From positions 1 through 64,000 of the forward strand of contig QEYB01000562.1 of assembly GCA_017562135.1 (NCBI GenBank): a stretch of DNA of 64,000 bases, written 5' to 3'. This document shows, piece by piece, positions 49,701-63,182 of this stretch (position 1 is the first letter of the stretch; the number at the start of each line of letters is the position of its first letter). This DNA comes from Dipylidium caninum (lineage: Eukaryota; Platyhelminthes; Cestoda; Cyclophyllidea; Dipylidiidae). A model generated the notes under the pieces. The model ran no database searches. It saw only the letters and a list, made by a program, of their open reading frames with translations, and was not told the DNA's origin. A program made the translations under genes and the position numbers.

Positions 49701-52700
49701 ATTTTCTTCATTCGCCCTGTGGAGTCAGAAAATATAGCTCTCACCGCTATGCTCAATTTTTGGACTTTTGTGATAATTTTGCAGGTTAGCACTTATCTTT
49801 TCAGTACTCTTTTCACAAACACACACTCAGAAAGGTACACGGATACATCCGTACATCTATTCCCCAATTTTTGTCTTCTTAATGCCACCTGTCAATTTGT
49901 CATTGGTTGCCTAGACAATGTGTCTGAGCTCATCGTTCCATCTTCCTTTGTCCTCTCCAGGCCGTAATCCCCCTTCCATTGTACATCACTGTGGAAGGTG
50001 TAAAAGTCTTACAAATTTTTTTCATGCATCGCGATCTGGGTCTCTACGATGCAAAACGAGATCAAAGTATAGAGGTGCACGCTTTCAATATCCCCGAGGA
50101 TTTGGGTCAAATTGAATACGTGTTCTGTGATAAGACTGGCACTTTGACTGAAAATAAGATGGTTTTTAAACGTGCTGTCATTAATGGCGTTGACTACTGG
50201 GTTGACGAAGGTAAGTGAACGTTGTTTCCACACCCTCGAATACCTTCCTCATTTTTTGACGTTATAATTTTAAATTTATAGAATTACCTGTGGAAGTATT
50301 GGATGAAAGCATTCCGCAAAATGACGATGTGAGTCCCCATTTCACAATTTTTTCTTTCTTCTGTCGTCTGTAAATGATCGTGCAGTCGTGGGTACGAGTG
50401 GGCGGGTGATTTAGTAGAGTCCCTCAATAATCTGGCGTATTCAAGTGCCCCACCCGCTCCGCCCCCGTCAGTTTTCACGCCCTGTTTTTCGCTGGAACCG
50501 CACCCCTTTTTAAAGGTTAAATCAAATAGACTCTTCTTCCGATGACGTTTTCTCAACTCGAGACTCCAGTACTTGTCTCCGTGTCTCATTTGGTGAAGTA
50601 TGCCCCTTTCTGAGCATCATTTATAACCTTCGGACGAATTGGACATTCACTCTGTGTAGAAAGGTGTCCAAGTTGATGCATAGGGGAGCTCTAAGAGGAC
50701 ATAAGAGATTCAGCGTTAAACTAACCAAAACATTATCTCTTTAGGCAGTGTCAACACACAACACACGTCTCTCAACAGTGCGTGAATTTATTCCTTTCGT
50801 TCCACCCCATTTGTCCAATGCACAAGACAATTTTGCTCGGGTAACAAGCCACTCTACCCCTAGTTTGGGTTGCATGCCACCATTGATGGAGGAGATTCGG
50901 CCCTCGGATCCCGTGCCACCGCCACCACAAGGCGTCAGGGCAGGTGGAGAAGAGAGGAGGGGTAGCAAATCCCAACGTGTGCAGGACTTCTTCCTTTGTC
51001 TTACCATCTGCAACACATGTGTCGTCTCTGCCAACAAAAATGCTCCAGCTCCGGTTAGTTCCCAGTCTCTCATGACCTAGTTCCACGAGATAGCACAAAT
51101 TAGCATTTTAGTTTTGTTCCAGCCTTAAAGAGCTACTGCAGGGTGTTCCCAAGAGAGGCAATAATGCCTCTATCATCTCTTTAGTCTCGTTGCCATGACC
51201 GCAATTGTATAGCCTATCGTGACTCTTATCACTTTTAGCCTTAATGGCGTTTTAAACAATTGCTATTCTATTCAATCGCGTGCGGTTGTAGAACTTTTTA
51301 TCCAAATTTTCTTCTATCTACTGAGTAGGCAACATTTGTAGTTTAATTATGCCTGTCAAAAAATAACACCTTCATTATATATGTACAACTTCAACGATAG
51401 CTTGTACCTCAACGCAAAAGGAACCCATTTGAGCGGCTGCGTCGGGGCATGCGATCGAGGTTTGGTGTGGACGAAATTCCTCATTCTTCCTCGCGTTTCC
51501 GTCGTTTCTTTATCCGCGGCTCTCGTGATGAAATTTTCGAGGTGGGAGAGGAGGCGGAGGTGATTCCGGAGAGTTCTGACATTGCTTCAACGACAGACAC
51601 CACTCTATTCGATCGGTCGATTCGCAAGTCATTGAGCATCGGTAGTCTCTTTGCTTGGCGTCAGCGCAGGATGGATCCATCGCCATGGGAGACAGATAGT
51701 GAGGATCGTCAATTTCGCAGATCCTCGGGTGGCGTGCTCAATTCTCTCGTGGAGCCGTTTCAACGGGGAGAAGCCAGAGTGAATCTTAAAAGTCGTATTA
51801 AATCCAAGTTCTCATTTACGGAGGGTGTTGGCAGACCGCCGACCACCATCATTCCACTATCCGAGACGCAGGGGGATAATGAATCCCGTACGGTTACCCT
51901 AAGTAGTCTTATTGAAATGACTAAATGGTATAAAGTGAAGAGAGGAATTTATGATTCTTTTAGAACGCACGAGAAGTTCATCCATCTCTTCGGACGACGA
52001 GAAGGGGAGTGAGGCTCAAACACAACCTGCCCGACAGCCACTGTTCCAGCCCAAGGCGAGGCCCCTCATTACGAAACAATCGAAGGAACACAATGTACAT
52101 ACTCAACAGCACCACCACCAACAAAAAGAGCAACAACAGCAGTCAGGTCCCCTCCTCTCCCCTGACTATGATGATTGGAAGGCACTAAGCCATGCGGGCT
52201 CATCGACTCGGTGGCGGAGGAGCAATAGTTCTTTACATGGTAGACTTTTGCACAAAATTTGTCCACTTTCGGAGAACACTCTTCTCAATGGTTACGAATC
52301 CGAGAGTCCGGATGAGGTCACTCTCGTTAGAACGGCCTGTAAATATGGTTGTAAACTGTTGCAACGAGGTCTCGACTTTGTCATTATCTGGCTCCCTGGT
52401 AAGACTTTAGTGGAATATTTCCTCAGTATTGTCTACTCCTTGCACTATTGTAAAGGTCAAATTTCCTTGTTTACCCCCGGGCAAATAAGTAACGATGAAG
52501 GTGTGTTTGCGTAGATGTATCTTTAATAATTACTTGAATCGTTACCTCTGACACCTCTATCACATTTAGGTGATGGTTTAATACGAGTAGAAGTGCTCAA
52601 GGTTCTCCCCTTCGCCACGGAACGCAAACGCATGTCCATCATAATTCGTCATCCCGATACCGACCAAATTGTTCTCTACTGCAAGGGTGCTGATTCTGTC

Positions 52701-55700
52701 ATCTTGCCTCGTTTAGATCCTCAAAAAGGTAATTTCATCCTCTTTCTGTGGATTAGTGGAGAGTTGACGTTTCCTGGTCCTCTTTCTCTAAAGTGAACAC
52801 TTTTGCGATAAACTTCTCACTAGCGATTTGTGCCTGTCGATCTTCAATTCTTAAAATTAATTCTTATTATACGTCGATGTGCAATTTCTTCTCTTCTTGT
52901 CACTTAAACGTCTTGGCGTGTATCAAAACCACGCTCTGGTGTTAACGCATGACGCAACATTAAGTCTCAACAGTAATTATATGACATCCATCTAAATTGG
53001 CAATACCTTTTATATGGGTACTTCTTTTTTTTCTCTTCAATATCTCCTTTCCACTTGCGGCTGTAGATTTGTTAATGTTAGTCACGATTTAAAATGCCCT
53101 TAATGAAGGAGGGAGTGAATGGAATAGATACTCTCCACCGTTCTTACCAGTGAGGATAATGAGGCATTTCGTCAACTTTAATTGATATTACATCCGTATT
53201 TGACTGTCTTTTAATTAGCTTGAAATCCTACTACTTCCGTCTTCCATTTGTTCTTTTAGGCGAGACATTCAAAAGCAGCACAGAGGAGTATCTGAGAGAG
53301 TACGCACGTTCTGGTTTGAGAACTTTGGTGATGGCCAAACGGGTCAGTTTTGCACTTTTTATAGTATTTCTTAAATCCTCTAATATGTCAGGTTTTTATG
53401 TAGGCTAACTTCGCGTTTTTGGCCTTGTCATTGAGATGTCACTTGTGCCCTTCCAGGTCATCTCGGAAGTAGAGTATCGATCGTGGTCGTCGGCATGGTC
53501 GGCAGCTGAAATGGACTATCAACAGGCCGACAAGTTGAAGTGCAAGTTGATGGAGGACATTGAGGTCAACTTAGAACTTCTAGGTAAATTCTACCTACTT
53601 CACCTCTTATTTTTTTCATCTCGTTTATTACCATTTGAGTTGGGAGGAAGCGGATGTATGACTTAAAGTGCCTCAACCACCTTATGAATGGTGGATCGGA
53701 GTGTGCACAGCTTAGATAAACCCTATCCGCTTATTTCTCTCGCGACAGCATGACGATGCTGTCGTATGATCTCGTCAACTTTATTGAAATCTCATTAGAC
53801 ATTACGGAGCTACCCGTGGAATATTTCGGTCCTGATCCTCCACTTCGTCAATATCCTCTTCGTGGATCCGCGTCTCCAATTTTTGCCTTAACTTAGACAA
53901 TAGGGATATTTCACTGCTCCACCCCTTGGGGGGTAGACCTGAATCAGCCTGTTCCCTAGATGTCACGTCGATCATCTATTTAGAATATTTGAAGGCTAAA
54001 TCACCTCGTCTGCGCAATGTCTACTTGTTGTAAACGGCTAGAGTAGAATACAATTTCTAATTTGTTGATTTAAATCTACTGGATGTGCTGCTTTAGGTGC
54101 TACAGGCATAGAGGACAGTCTGCAAGAGGGTGTGCCCGAGACCATCTCAGCACTACGTGATGCTGGCATGAAGGTATGGGTGTTAACCGGAGACAAACAG
54201 GAGACCGCCATTAGTATTGCGTATGCTGCAAAACTCATTAGCGAGGAGCAGAAAGTCTTTGTCCTCTCCACCGCCACTGTGGTAAGTCTCAGTCAACCAG
54301 TCCTACTGACCTTCTCCTCTCCGTGGACTTAGCCGCCTTTCGTGTGTAGGACGAGACGAAGCGTCAGTTGGAGAACTTCTTGGTCGACTTATTACCCGCT
54401 TCGAATGTAACAAGCTCAACGTCTAGCAGCCTAACTTCAGTTTCTCCACCTCGAACTTTGAATCGTTCCATGTCACTTCATAAGAACTCCCATCTCTCCG
54501 ACGGCGATACCGAGATGGAAGGGGAAAGTGATGCTATTCCTCATCATTACTTCCCCTCTGTCTCCATAATTGACAATGAGATACCACTGGACGCGCCACA
54601 GGCGGGTGTTGCTCTCGTCCTCGACTCCACTTGCTTGCCATTTGTCTTGGAGGATGAAGCTAAAAAGACCTTTATCAAGTTGGCGCGTGTCTGTTCCAGT
54701 GTTATCTGCTGTCGAGTGACACCATGCCAGAAGGTTGGTTCACTTATACATTCGCGATGTCTTAAACCACATTAGTCTTCGGTGTGTCCCATTTCATTAG
54801 TTAATGGCATAAAGTTTTGTGAGAAAATACTCAACTTGCTCCCACGCATTCGAAATGCCAAAATTCCGAGTTGTCATCGTAACCGAGTATTTATGCCTGA
54901 CAATTACACGGTTTGCCTTACAATTTCACTCTGCCTCGGGAAAGGAGAGTATTCACTAATTTATTCTCTCATCTCCTGATCAGCCTTCACATGCACCTTC
55001 TTACGTCAAGTCCTGCTTTTACATCGTCAATAGCCGATTTTTTAAAATATGCTTTCATCCACAACAGTCATTCTAGGAAGCTGTATAATATATGAAGCCA
55101 TGTGGCTTAGCGGAGATAATATTCCGGGGTGTTTTTTTTCACCCCTCGCGGCTCCATTTCCCTCCTCTTCCCCGCCCATAGCTAAATATCGCCTTGTTAA
55201 CGTCTCCAATTGACATTTTTCTGGGTTTTATGGCACCAACCAAACTACCAGACCGATTTGTCGAATAATTACCTAGTTGAGGGTTGAGGTGAAGCAGAAA
55301 TGGTATAAATTAATGTGCCTACCCTTTTAATGGCAGTACATCTGGGTGTCTCTATCCATCTGGGTGTCTCTATCCACCATCCTCCATTCTTAGGCCTCGA
55401 TGGTGGAGTTGGTGAAGCACGAGTTGGGAGTTCAAACATTAGCGATTGGTGATGGCGCAAACGACGTGAATATGATCCAACGCGCCGATGTCGGCGTAGG
55501 CATAAGTGGCCAGGAGGGAATGCAGGCGTCAATGGCCTCCGACTTCGCTGTCACCCAATTCTGCTTCCTCAAACGCCTCCTCCTCGTGCACGGACATTGG
55601 TGCTATGAGAAGTTAGCGCGTATGGCCCTCTACATGTTCTACAAGGACGCGGTACGTCAATAGCTCGATCTTTCTCATTAGGGAATGTTTTACACGTTGT

Positions 55701-58135
55701 ATTGTCATGGGTAAGAGGGTGGATGTACACCTCGTTAGGGTAGAGACTACTTAGCTTGCGTGATTGTAGTTATTAAGCTTCACAACTCCACATCTTCATT
55801 AGAAAGTTAACGTTTTGTCGTAATGTAAAAGGTATGTGCTGAGATGTATGACTTCCCTTAAGTAACACGGCCATCCCCGTCTAGTGTCGTTTAATCAGAT
55901 TGAGGATACTTTGAAAGGTAAAGCGATTATTTATTACCACTTGCTTTTCTTACATTCACTATTCTCGCTTTGAAATACCACATTTTTAAGGTCATTCGAG
56001 ACTCTTTGGGGCGCTTCGTTAAGGCAAATAACCTGATGGCGGATTCTTTTGTCATCTCTGTCCTCCAGGTGTACATATTTTCTCTCTTTTGGTTCCAATT
56101 CTTTAACGGCTTCTCGGGCAGTGCGCACATTAATCAACTCGCCCAAGTCCTCTTCAACATTTCACTCACCAGCATACCTCCTTTTGTGTTGGGGGCTTTC
56201 GACAACCCCCTCGATGATCGAACGCTTATGGCTAACCCCAAACTCTACCGCAATGGCAGGGATTCTATGGTAAGTTGAGACAACATATTTGACGATTTAT
56301 TTGTGAAAATCGCTATTTTGTGGGTGAATAGAGAGGGAATATTTCGACAGTAGAGAGACACTCTTTGTCTCTTGATAACTTTTTGCCTACAACCACCACC
56401 AAAATCGCACCTCTGATTTTTCGTCAGACAAAGCCACTTCACTGGGTGCACTGTGACCTCGTTTGTCACGCTCTTCTCTAAGGACGTGAGCCCATCGTTT
56501 GTGTTCGAGTATACGCGGTCTCCTCCCGTCTTCGGCCAGAATCTCTGCAATCTCGATTACCTTGATTCAAAATGCCCATCTCTGGTCGAGTTTTGTTAAA
56601 TCAGTCTAATTACTGGCTGTCAACCTTACCACCTTCGCGCTTGTGGCGATGTGGGAGAAGGAGAGCGTGGCATGAGCCAAAGAATTTGCCACGAGCGCTG
56701 AACGGAGTGTCGACTGTCGGGACTGTCACTCCTCCTCCTCCATCCTTGGATTATTCTGATTCCCTCTCACCTACCCGCTTCCCCTTAATTCCAGACGTAC
56801 AGGTCATGGCACTTCTGGCTCAACACATTGGACGCGATATGGCAATCTCTGGTGATCTTCTTCATTCCTTGCCTCGTCTTCGCCGATACCAACGCCAGTA
56901 TGGACGAACTCGGCACCACGTGCATGAATGCCCTCGTATTCACCGCCATCGTGCATATCGCTCTGGAGACTAAGTCCTTCGTAAGGTTCCTCCTGTTAAA
57001 TGTTGGAAGGGCATGGGATTTCAGGAATGTGCTTTTACCTCCCAGAGTAGGCAGGTAATTTGGGCAACTCATCGGTATGGCCAGCTACAGCGGTTTTCGT
57101 CCTCCCTCCACAATGTCTCAGTAGAGTAAAAAACCGATAGATGTTAATTTGTTGCTCAATTGTGACGGCTTCATCTGGCCCCGGCTACGAGGTATTTCTA
57201 TAATCGAATCAGGGTAGGTTGTACGGCTGTTAAATCGGTTTTAATGGTCACGAAGGAGTTGGCGGGTCTTCGGCTTGCTGAGGAGAATATGACACATCGA
57301 GATTATTAATCCCTCCTTTACCACATTTCCCCCAACAGACTGTCATCCACTTTGTCGTGTACATTGGCAGTTATGTCATACTCTGGTTCTGCTTCACTAT
57401 GGCCTACAATATCCTCGGTGTGACACAGCTCGCTCCAGATCCACCCTATTACGTTATCTTCGTCCTCATGCGTGATCCTCGCTTCTGGCTGTGCATGCTT
57501 GTAACCAGTACAACTGCCCTCCTTCCCAGGTTTGCATTTTTCCCTCTATTTTCATTCTCCTTTGCCTTCGTCAAAACAGTCTTTACTCGCACGTTACTTC
57601 TTTCTTTAGGATACTGTTGAACTCGATCCTGAACACTTTCGCCCCGAGTTTGGACACCTTAGCAGCACGACTTCGAAGGAAATATGGAGTGGGTGTGAGC
57701 TTGCCCCTCGGGCGGTACGTCGAGGAGCACGATAACTGCCAACGTCGACGTAGTGTACGAAGACGCCGGAACCTACGAGTGGGCGAGCCGAACAACATTC
57801 GATCCCATATCACACAGTGGTTCACTTCGGCATATCGTCTTCTCCAGCGCATGCCTACTTTACGCCGAAACATTGACCAGCCCTCCGTAGTCCTGGTACG
57901 CAACGTTTCCCTTGTGTGGCCACGTCGCTCATCCAATCCTGAGCTAGTGACCCAAACTCTCCCTCGTGTCGGTCCTGTCATGGTGGCCACATCCACTAAC
58001 CTCCGCAGAGTCAAGACCTATGCTGGCGGAACAGTCAATAGTAAGCGATGTCACGATTGTCTGGAGACTGCTGAATTTAATTGTCTCTCTTGTGAGCACA
58101 GGGTTGTGGGCGGAGTTCTCGTTCAGATAGGATGA
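46714..58135 (+). CDS. P4-ATPase phospholipid flippase, ATP10-like (class V)
   Basis: Moves phospholipids from the outer to the cytosolic leaflet; family members normally need a CDC50 beta subunit. Twenty exons: 46714-47093, 47288-47492, 48165-48244, 48554-48654, 49323-49454, 49663-49784, 49961-50210, 50282-50328, 51401-51902, 51964-52398, 52570-52728, 53260-53342, 53457-53583, 54097-54281, 54350-54733, 55394-55651, 56069-56269, 56795-56980, 57339-57529, 57610-58135. They sum to 1,518 codons with all phases consistent. Landmarks: DGET at residues 178-181, Pro-Leu-Pro-Leu in TM4 near 344-347, DKTGT with the phosphorylated Asp at 397, Glu-Ser-Pro-Asp-Glu in the nucleotide domain, KGAD 790-793, TGD 905-907, GDGAND 1083-1088. 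The strings Leu-Asn-Asn-Ser-Gly and Lys-Leu-Glu-Arg-Arg fit the ATP10 branch. A long Ser-, His- and Gln-rich insert lies between DKTGT and the nucleotide-binding core, and an Arg-rich cytosolic tail ends the protein. Confidence 0.92.
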
Positions 58136-59180
58136 CTTTGTTTTCATTTGTTTTAATGTGGACAATTGCTGGACGGAGACGAAGGGACTCTTCCACACTC
58201 CACAGCGCAACTGTCAGTACGAAACACTGGCGCGAGACAGAAGCTGTAGACTCTAAGACTTGGTGATGGAATAATTCAGAGTGGTTTTAGACCGTTTGCG
58301 GTTGAATACACCCAACTCTTTGTGTTGGCAGATGACCATGGGAGAGTGAATGGTCCCTACATGACGAGCATTTCGAGGGATGCCTTCATGAGTCCGACAT
58401 CGAGCAGCCTGGCATCAGTCAAGAAGTAACCTATATGAAGAGAATGCCCCTCCCCATGCGGGGAGCCTACTTAAAGTCTTTCATCGAGAGTAAGCCCTAC
58501 TCTTCCCCCATTATTATACTGTCAGGTCAATTAGGACTCGTCATCCTCCGCGCTGTCCTCACCCCATTTCGGGCTGTGATCCTAATTTGTACCCCTCTTT
58601 TTTATTTGCATCTGTACATGTCTCCCCTGTCAAATATGGTTATTCTGCTTTTTTTCTGAGCCATTTTAAGGTTTATAAATAACATCATAATGTTTCATGT
58701 CTTTTCTTATCCCACCAATTTTAGCATATGAAGGGATGGTTGAATAAATGCCATCGTCTTCAGAAATACAGATGGTGTTGGGAATGGAATATGCTGGGTC
58801 GGACCAAGCAAACTGCCCGAATCCCGCCACGTTGCCAAGTAGGGTTAGTAAAGAGATATCTGGGACACACACAATTGTGATTTGGGTCAGAGTAAGACCT
58901 CATCATATTGCTTGAAAGAAAATGAATGATAAGTAGTTCATAAAAAACTAAGATGAGCTGAAACTGGGGGCGATGGAGAGCCCAACACAAATAAGCACAC
59001 AAACGAGGGGGAAAAGAGAGAGAAAGAGAGAAACAGAAAGGAACAACGATTCTTTATTTGGGAAAGGCAATAATGCATCACGCGAAGATAACTTTTTTCA
59101 CCCTATTGCGAAACAATGCGTTAGATCAAATTACGTTGTAGTAAATATTGTACGGGCAAAAATCTCTCCAATTCACCCAC
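58136..59180. other. Flippase-Argonaute spacer, right copy
   Basis: Probably holds the flippase 3' untranslated region. The first 300 bases are almost identical to 20,430-20,700. From about 58,430 to 59,150 the copies differ by substitutions. No gene is called; the A-rich stretch around 59,005-59,045 contains GAGAGAAA-type purine repeats in both copies. Confidence 0.5.
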
Positions 59181-59182
59181 GA

Positions 59183-61230
59183 GGCATACACACAACCTTG
59201 CAACGCAGTCGTCTCGGGACAGGTTGGTAGAAGGGCTCCTGGTTCCACATACCCCTTCCCCGTTCACGCGTTACTTTGCGAAAAAATACCAACAGGTTGT
59301 CCCAGTTCTCGTGCCTCAACACGAAGCGGCCTCAAACTCTTCAAATTTATCGCCAGCTTCTGCTTCAGCGTGCTGGACCTACAGTAAACAACACGACAGC
59401 CTCAATTGTAAGCCCCACCACCCCAGGACACTAACACAACCGCCATCAAGGCTCCTTTACGTACAACCGACAGAAGCTCTCGATATACGTATTCAACGTC
59501 TTAAATCGTTCACTCGGCGGCACCGCTGCACAACGGATAACATCTCTGGCGATCACACCGGGGTCTTCTCTCGAATTTTGGAAGGGCATAACATGCAATA
59601 ATTCCATGGGAATGAAACTCGTCCTTGTCCTTCTTGGTCTACAATGTTCAGAGAAACATCATCCACTTAACGGCCTGTTCAGGCACCAACCGGCAATACA
59701 ACCGCATCATCTCGAGGGCTCCTCTCTCTCAGTCAACCAACCGACTACACCCCTCCAACCCCAAACTCCACCTTACAGTCAGTCGAGAGACAGTTGCACA
59801 TCAGCCCCTCTCACCACCCAACCCAACCCAACTCAACCCATCCTCTCATCTCCCCTCCACAGCAGCTCCACCCCGCGAATGACACCTCACCTGCTCACCT
59901 CCGACCACTCGACCACCAAAGCGTCTGCACCTTCTAACCACCTCTCATTCACATCAGGCAAGCAACCAGGCCACAGGCCGCACCACTCGTCGTAAGAACT
60001 CTCAACAAGCCTATCTCAATCTCCACCTACACTACTTGGCCATCAGGTGCGCACACACAACCAAACACACTCACCTTAATGCACGGTAGTTCCGGATATT
60101 GCAGCGTTATGCTATACTTCTCCTTAAAGTATTGGGCGATTGTTTGCTTCGTGTCGCCCACCGTCTCCGCATCAGCCCTCTTGGAGACAAGCCATGCACC
60201 ACAAAACTCTTCTTATACGGCTTCCCTGTAGACATCATACAAATGTACACACCGGTCAACATCATGAACCGCAGTCAGCAGTTACAAAACTTAGCACTGC
60301 CACCTTCAGCTGTCTGCCAAACCACAACAGACATACCATATGATGCCAGCACACACTGGGTTGACAGTCGAAAGCATAATCGGGGAGGGGGGGGGAAAGG
60401 GGGGCCGAACAAACAAATTCCACTCACACCGTGTCATGCACCAGCGCAAAGTACTCACCCTCGTGGCTATAATGGCTGGCTTCCACACGCAATGACAATA
60501 TCTGCGCCTTCATGCGATCCCACGTCGACTTGTCATACATCGTGTCGCGGAATTTCTCGTACAGAATTTCGGCCAGATTGCCGGGTGGAAAGAAAGCCCG
60601 GTATACCTGAGGAAACAAACATCACATGAGCGCCAGCCTCCCTTGACGCGTCCGAGCAAACAAAGCATCACGCCGCATCGCCACACTCACCAGGTCAACA
60701 TTCAGTCTACACTTCCATTGTGGCCGAACACTTAATGAAAATCCTCTATGTATGTGGAAGAGGCCATTGGTTTTGCTTTGCCATGGTGTGGTTGAATAAA
60801 TCCCGATTTGAAAAAGACCGAGGGCCCCTGTCCGATAATTTGCTTAAACGCGTTATCCACCATGTTGATGCAATCCTGCGGTATCTCCTTTATTGTTCTC
60901 CGGCTCTCAATATACTCCTTTATCCGATGAGCCGAGACGCTGGACACCCTTTTAATGTTGTATTCCAGGACCAAATCATCTTTCCCCTGAGGATCTGTCA
61001 CCGCGACCGTGTCACTCGTTTCCGTTTTACCACCGAACAAGGGCGACAGTGAGTACACTATCTTTCCACCATCGTGAAAAAACACCGTCGCCCAGTCTAA
61101 AAAGACACATTACAACAGCGCATAGGCAAAAAATTCACACCTATGCATCCTTCACAAGAGTGAATCAACCGCTCTAGGGGGTTCTCTGCACCGCCGTCGA
61201 CACACAAATTACGCCAACTACGTCTTACTA
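59183..61230 (-). pseudogene. Truncated Argonaute copy C
   Basis: Minus-strand exon equivalents are 61,096-60,691, 60,606-60,459, 60,225-60,075, 59,638-59,461 and about 59,378-59,183. As in copy A, the N-terminal RGG part and the MID and PIWI domains are absent. Private indels include an extra A near 59,616, a missing C near 60,176 in the PAZ exon and a missing C near 60,803. The N-domain exon is damaged at its start (Asp-Val-Phe-His region, about 61,078-61,092). It lies directly downstream of the flippase and on the opposite strand. Confidence 0.8.
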
Positions 61231-61286
61231 CACCATGAAAAACATGTAGAAATATCAGTTGTTATCTTCATTTTGCCCTTGCGCAG

Positions 61287-61522
61287 GAGCAATTGAAGCG
61301 AGGGAAGTTGAGACACGCAGACTACGGACACAGAACTCGAAACCGAACGAAAGTTGGTGGCACACCAGCGCGATTGGGACAGTCATGTAGAGGCAGCGAA
61401 GCAGAAACTGGTGGCAGACTTCGACGCCTGGAGGAGCAGTCTCACGCCAACTACTCGATTCAACCCACTTAATGTTAATGCGCTTTGCACGAACCAGCCG
61501 CAACTGCCTCGTCGGTGTTATA
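61287..61522 (+). pseudogene. Orphan last exon of the coiled-coil gene, copy C
   Basis: Corresponds to 29,734-29,970 but with several substitutions and at least two short deletions. One is at the start (Gln-Met-Glu region) and one is a missing G near 61,326. The TAA stop has become TAT, so the frame runs on for another 40 or more codons. The left junction sequence differs from copy A. This copy has drifted by substitution, which suggests a real paralogue. Confidence 0.75.
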
Positions 61523-63182
61523 TCGTCGGCACCCTTGGAGTTGCCCACCTCACGCACTCCATGTCATGCGCCCCAACCGGCAACCGGGTAGTTGTTAGTC
61601 ACCGCAATAGACAACCATCGCTTGCGCTCCTGCTCACCATACGTCAGTGTTGAAGAGTGAGAACGGCACCCATCCACGCATGACGTCTCCACACTCTGTT
61701 ATGGGCACACATGCCATCACCGCTCCTTCACCTCTCCCTCACACCGCACCAATCACCATAACCGCGACCACTACCCCTCCCGCCTCCCGACTCTGCAACA
61801 AGGCTTCAAAATCACCTTCGCGCTAAAAGGCGTCTCTCAGCCCACCCCAACTGCCATTTTACATGCACGCTGTTTCCCCACAAAGGCCGTCAAGATCGCG
61901 TCTCCGCCTCCGTCGCTCAATCACTCCTTCGACTCCGTGCACCTCGACCTGTGCGTACTTGCCACAGTGTCACCACCGGTCCACCTTCACCTCAATGGCC
62001 TAACACCACCACCGCAAGCTCCTCTCCGCGCACTTCCACTCCCCTCCTCGTAGTCGCCTAAAGCCACTTTCACCTCGCACACCGCCGCCGACAAGGCCTC
62101 GCCTCTCCTTCTGCACCAGACTCCGGTGAGCCACGCCAACCGCACCTTATCTCAGGAGAATGGAAGCAGAGCTCCGAGGCAAACCACCCAACCTGCGTGC
62201 AGGTTGACACCTTCTCGACAACCGCACCCCTCCCTCCCCGACCGCTTGCCCCTCGCCTCCGGCTCCGGCTCCCCCTCCCACCCACTCACGCCCACCATCT
62301 GCTCACTAAAACCTCAGTCCTACGCCATTGCCACCACCACCACCTCGTTCTCCTCCCTATGGCCATCGATTCTCCACTACAATGGACCCAATCATCATAC
62401 GCCCCTCACTTGAGAATTTTTGCAAAATAAAGGGACGCCGTGGTAGGACTTCAAGACAGCCCTTCCCACCTCCGCGTAGACAACAGCTGCGGAACCAATG
62501 ACACAGGCAACACACCACACGCACACATCGACAGGCCAACCAGCGGAATCACGCGAAACACTACACCGCACCAGCATCAGACACCGGTCAAACCACTTCC
62601 GACCACCACAACCCCCCCCCACCCACAATCTTAACACAACCAAGCTGGTCACCCAGGCACCATCCACTCTCCTCTCCACGCCCACTCACTCCGCGGCCAC
62701 ACACCCACGTCCCACTGCAGCAGAAATCGTTGAACTGATCGCCACTTCCACCACATCCCACTCAGAGGTGAAATGAAAAGCAAACTCCTCCCATCCTCGG
62801 GCCACTCATACTAGCCGTCAACACTCGATAACTCTATAAAATCCACGCACCTACTCCATCAACGCGTTGCCACAACTGCCTCTGAAAACTCACAGTCCAT
62901 GAACCCCTGTTCAGATTAGCCAGGAGGCGTCAATCAGAAGTCTCCATCAACAAGCCCAGTGGTCGCAGCTAAGTGGGACCCCTAAATCTCCACAAACAAC
63001 GACTGCACGTTACCACAACACACACACAGACACACTACACACATATATACGTAATATTACATATACAATACATGCATGCATACATACAGACGCATAAACA
63101 AGGAAAAGGCAAGAGGAATGAGGGAGAGAAGGTAGGGCGGAGTTAGGGCGAGAGGGAAGAGGGAAAGAGGTGACAAATAAGG
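61523..63182. other. Noisy copy of the SEC62 3' flank
   Basis: Parallels 23,792-25,480, with indels every few tens of bases. In its first 450 bases it carries variants of the 30.3 kb copy at about eight positions, yet it continues past GGCCT into the 24.3 kb type of sequence. No coding sequence is supported. Confidence 0.6.

Noticed and set aside
56406..56560. An additional flippase exon
   Set aside because: Joining 56,269 directly to 56,795 keeps phase and matches the family sequence order, so no exon is needed.
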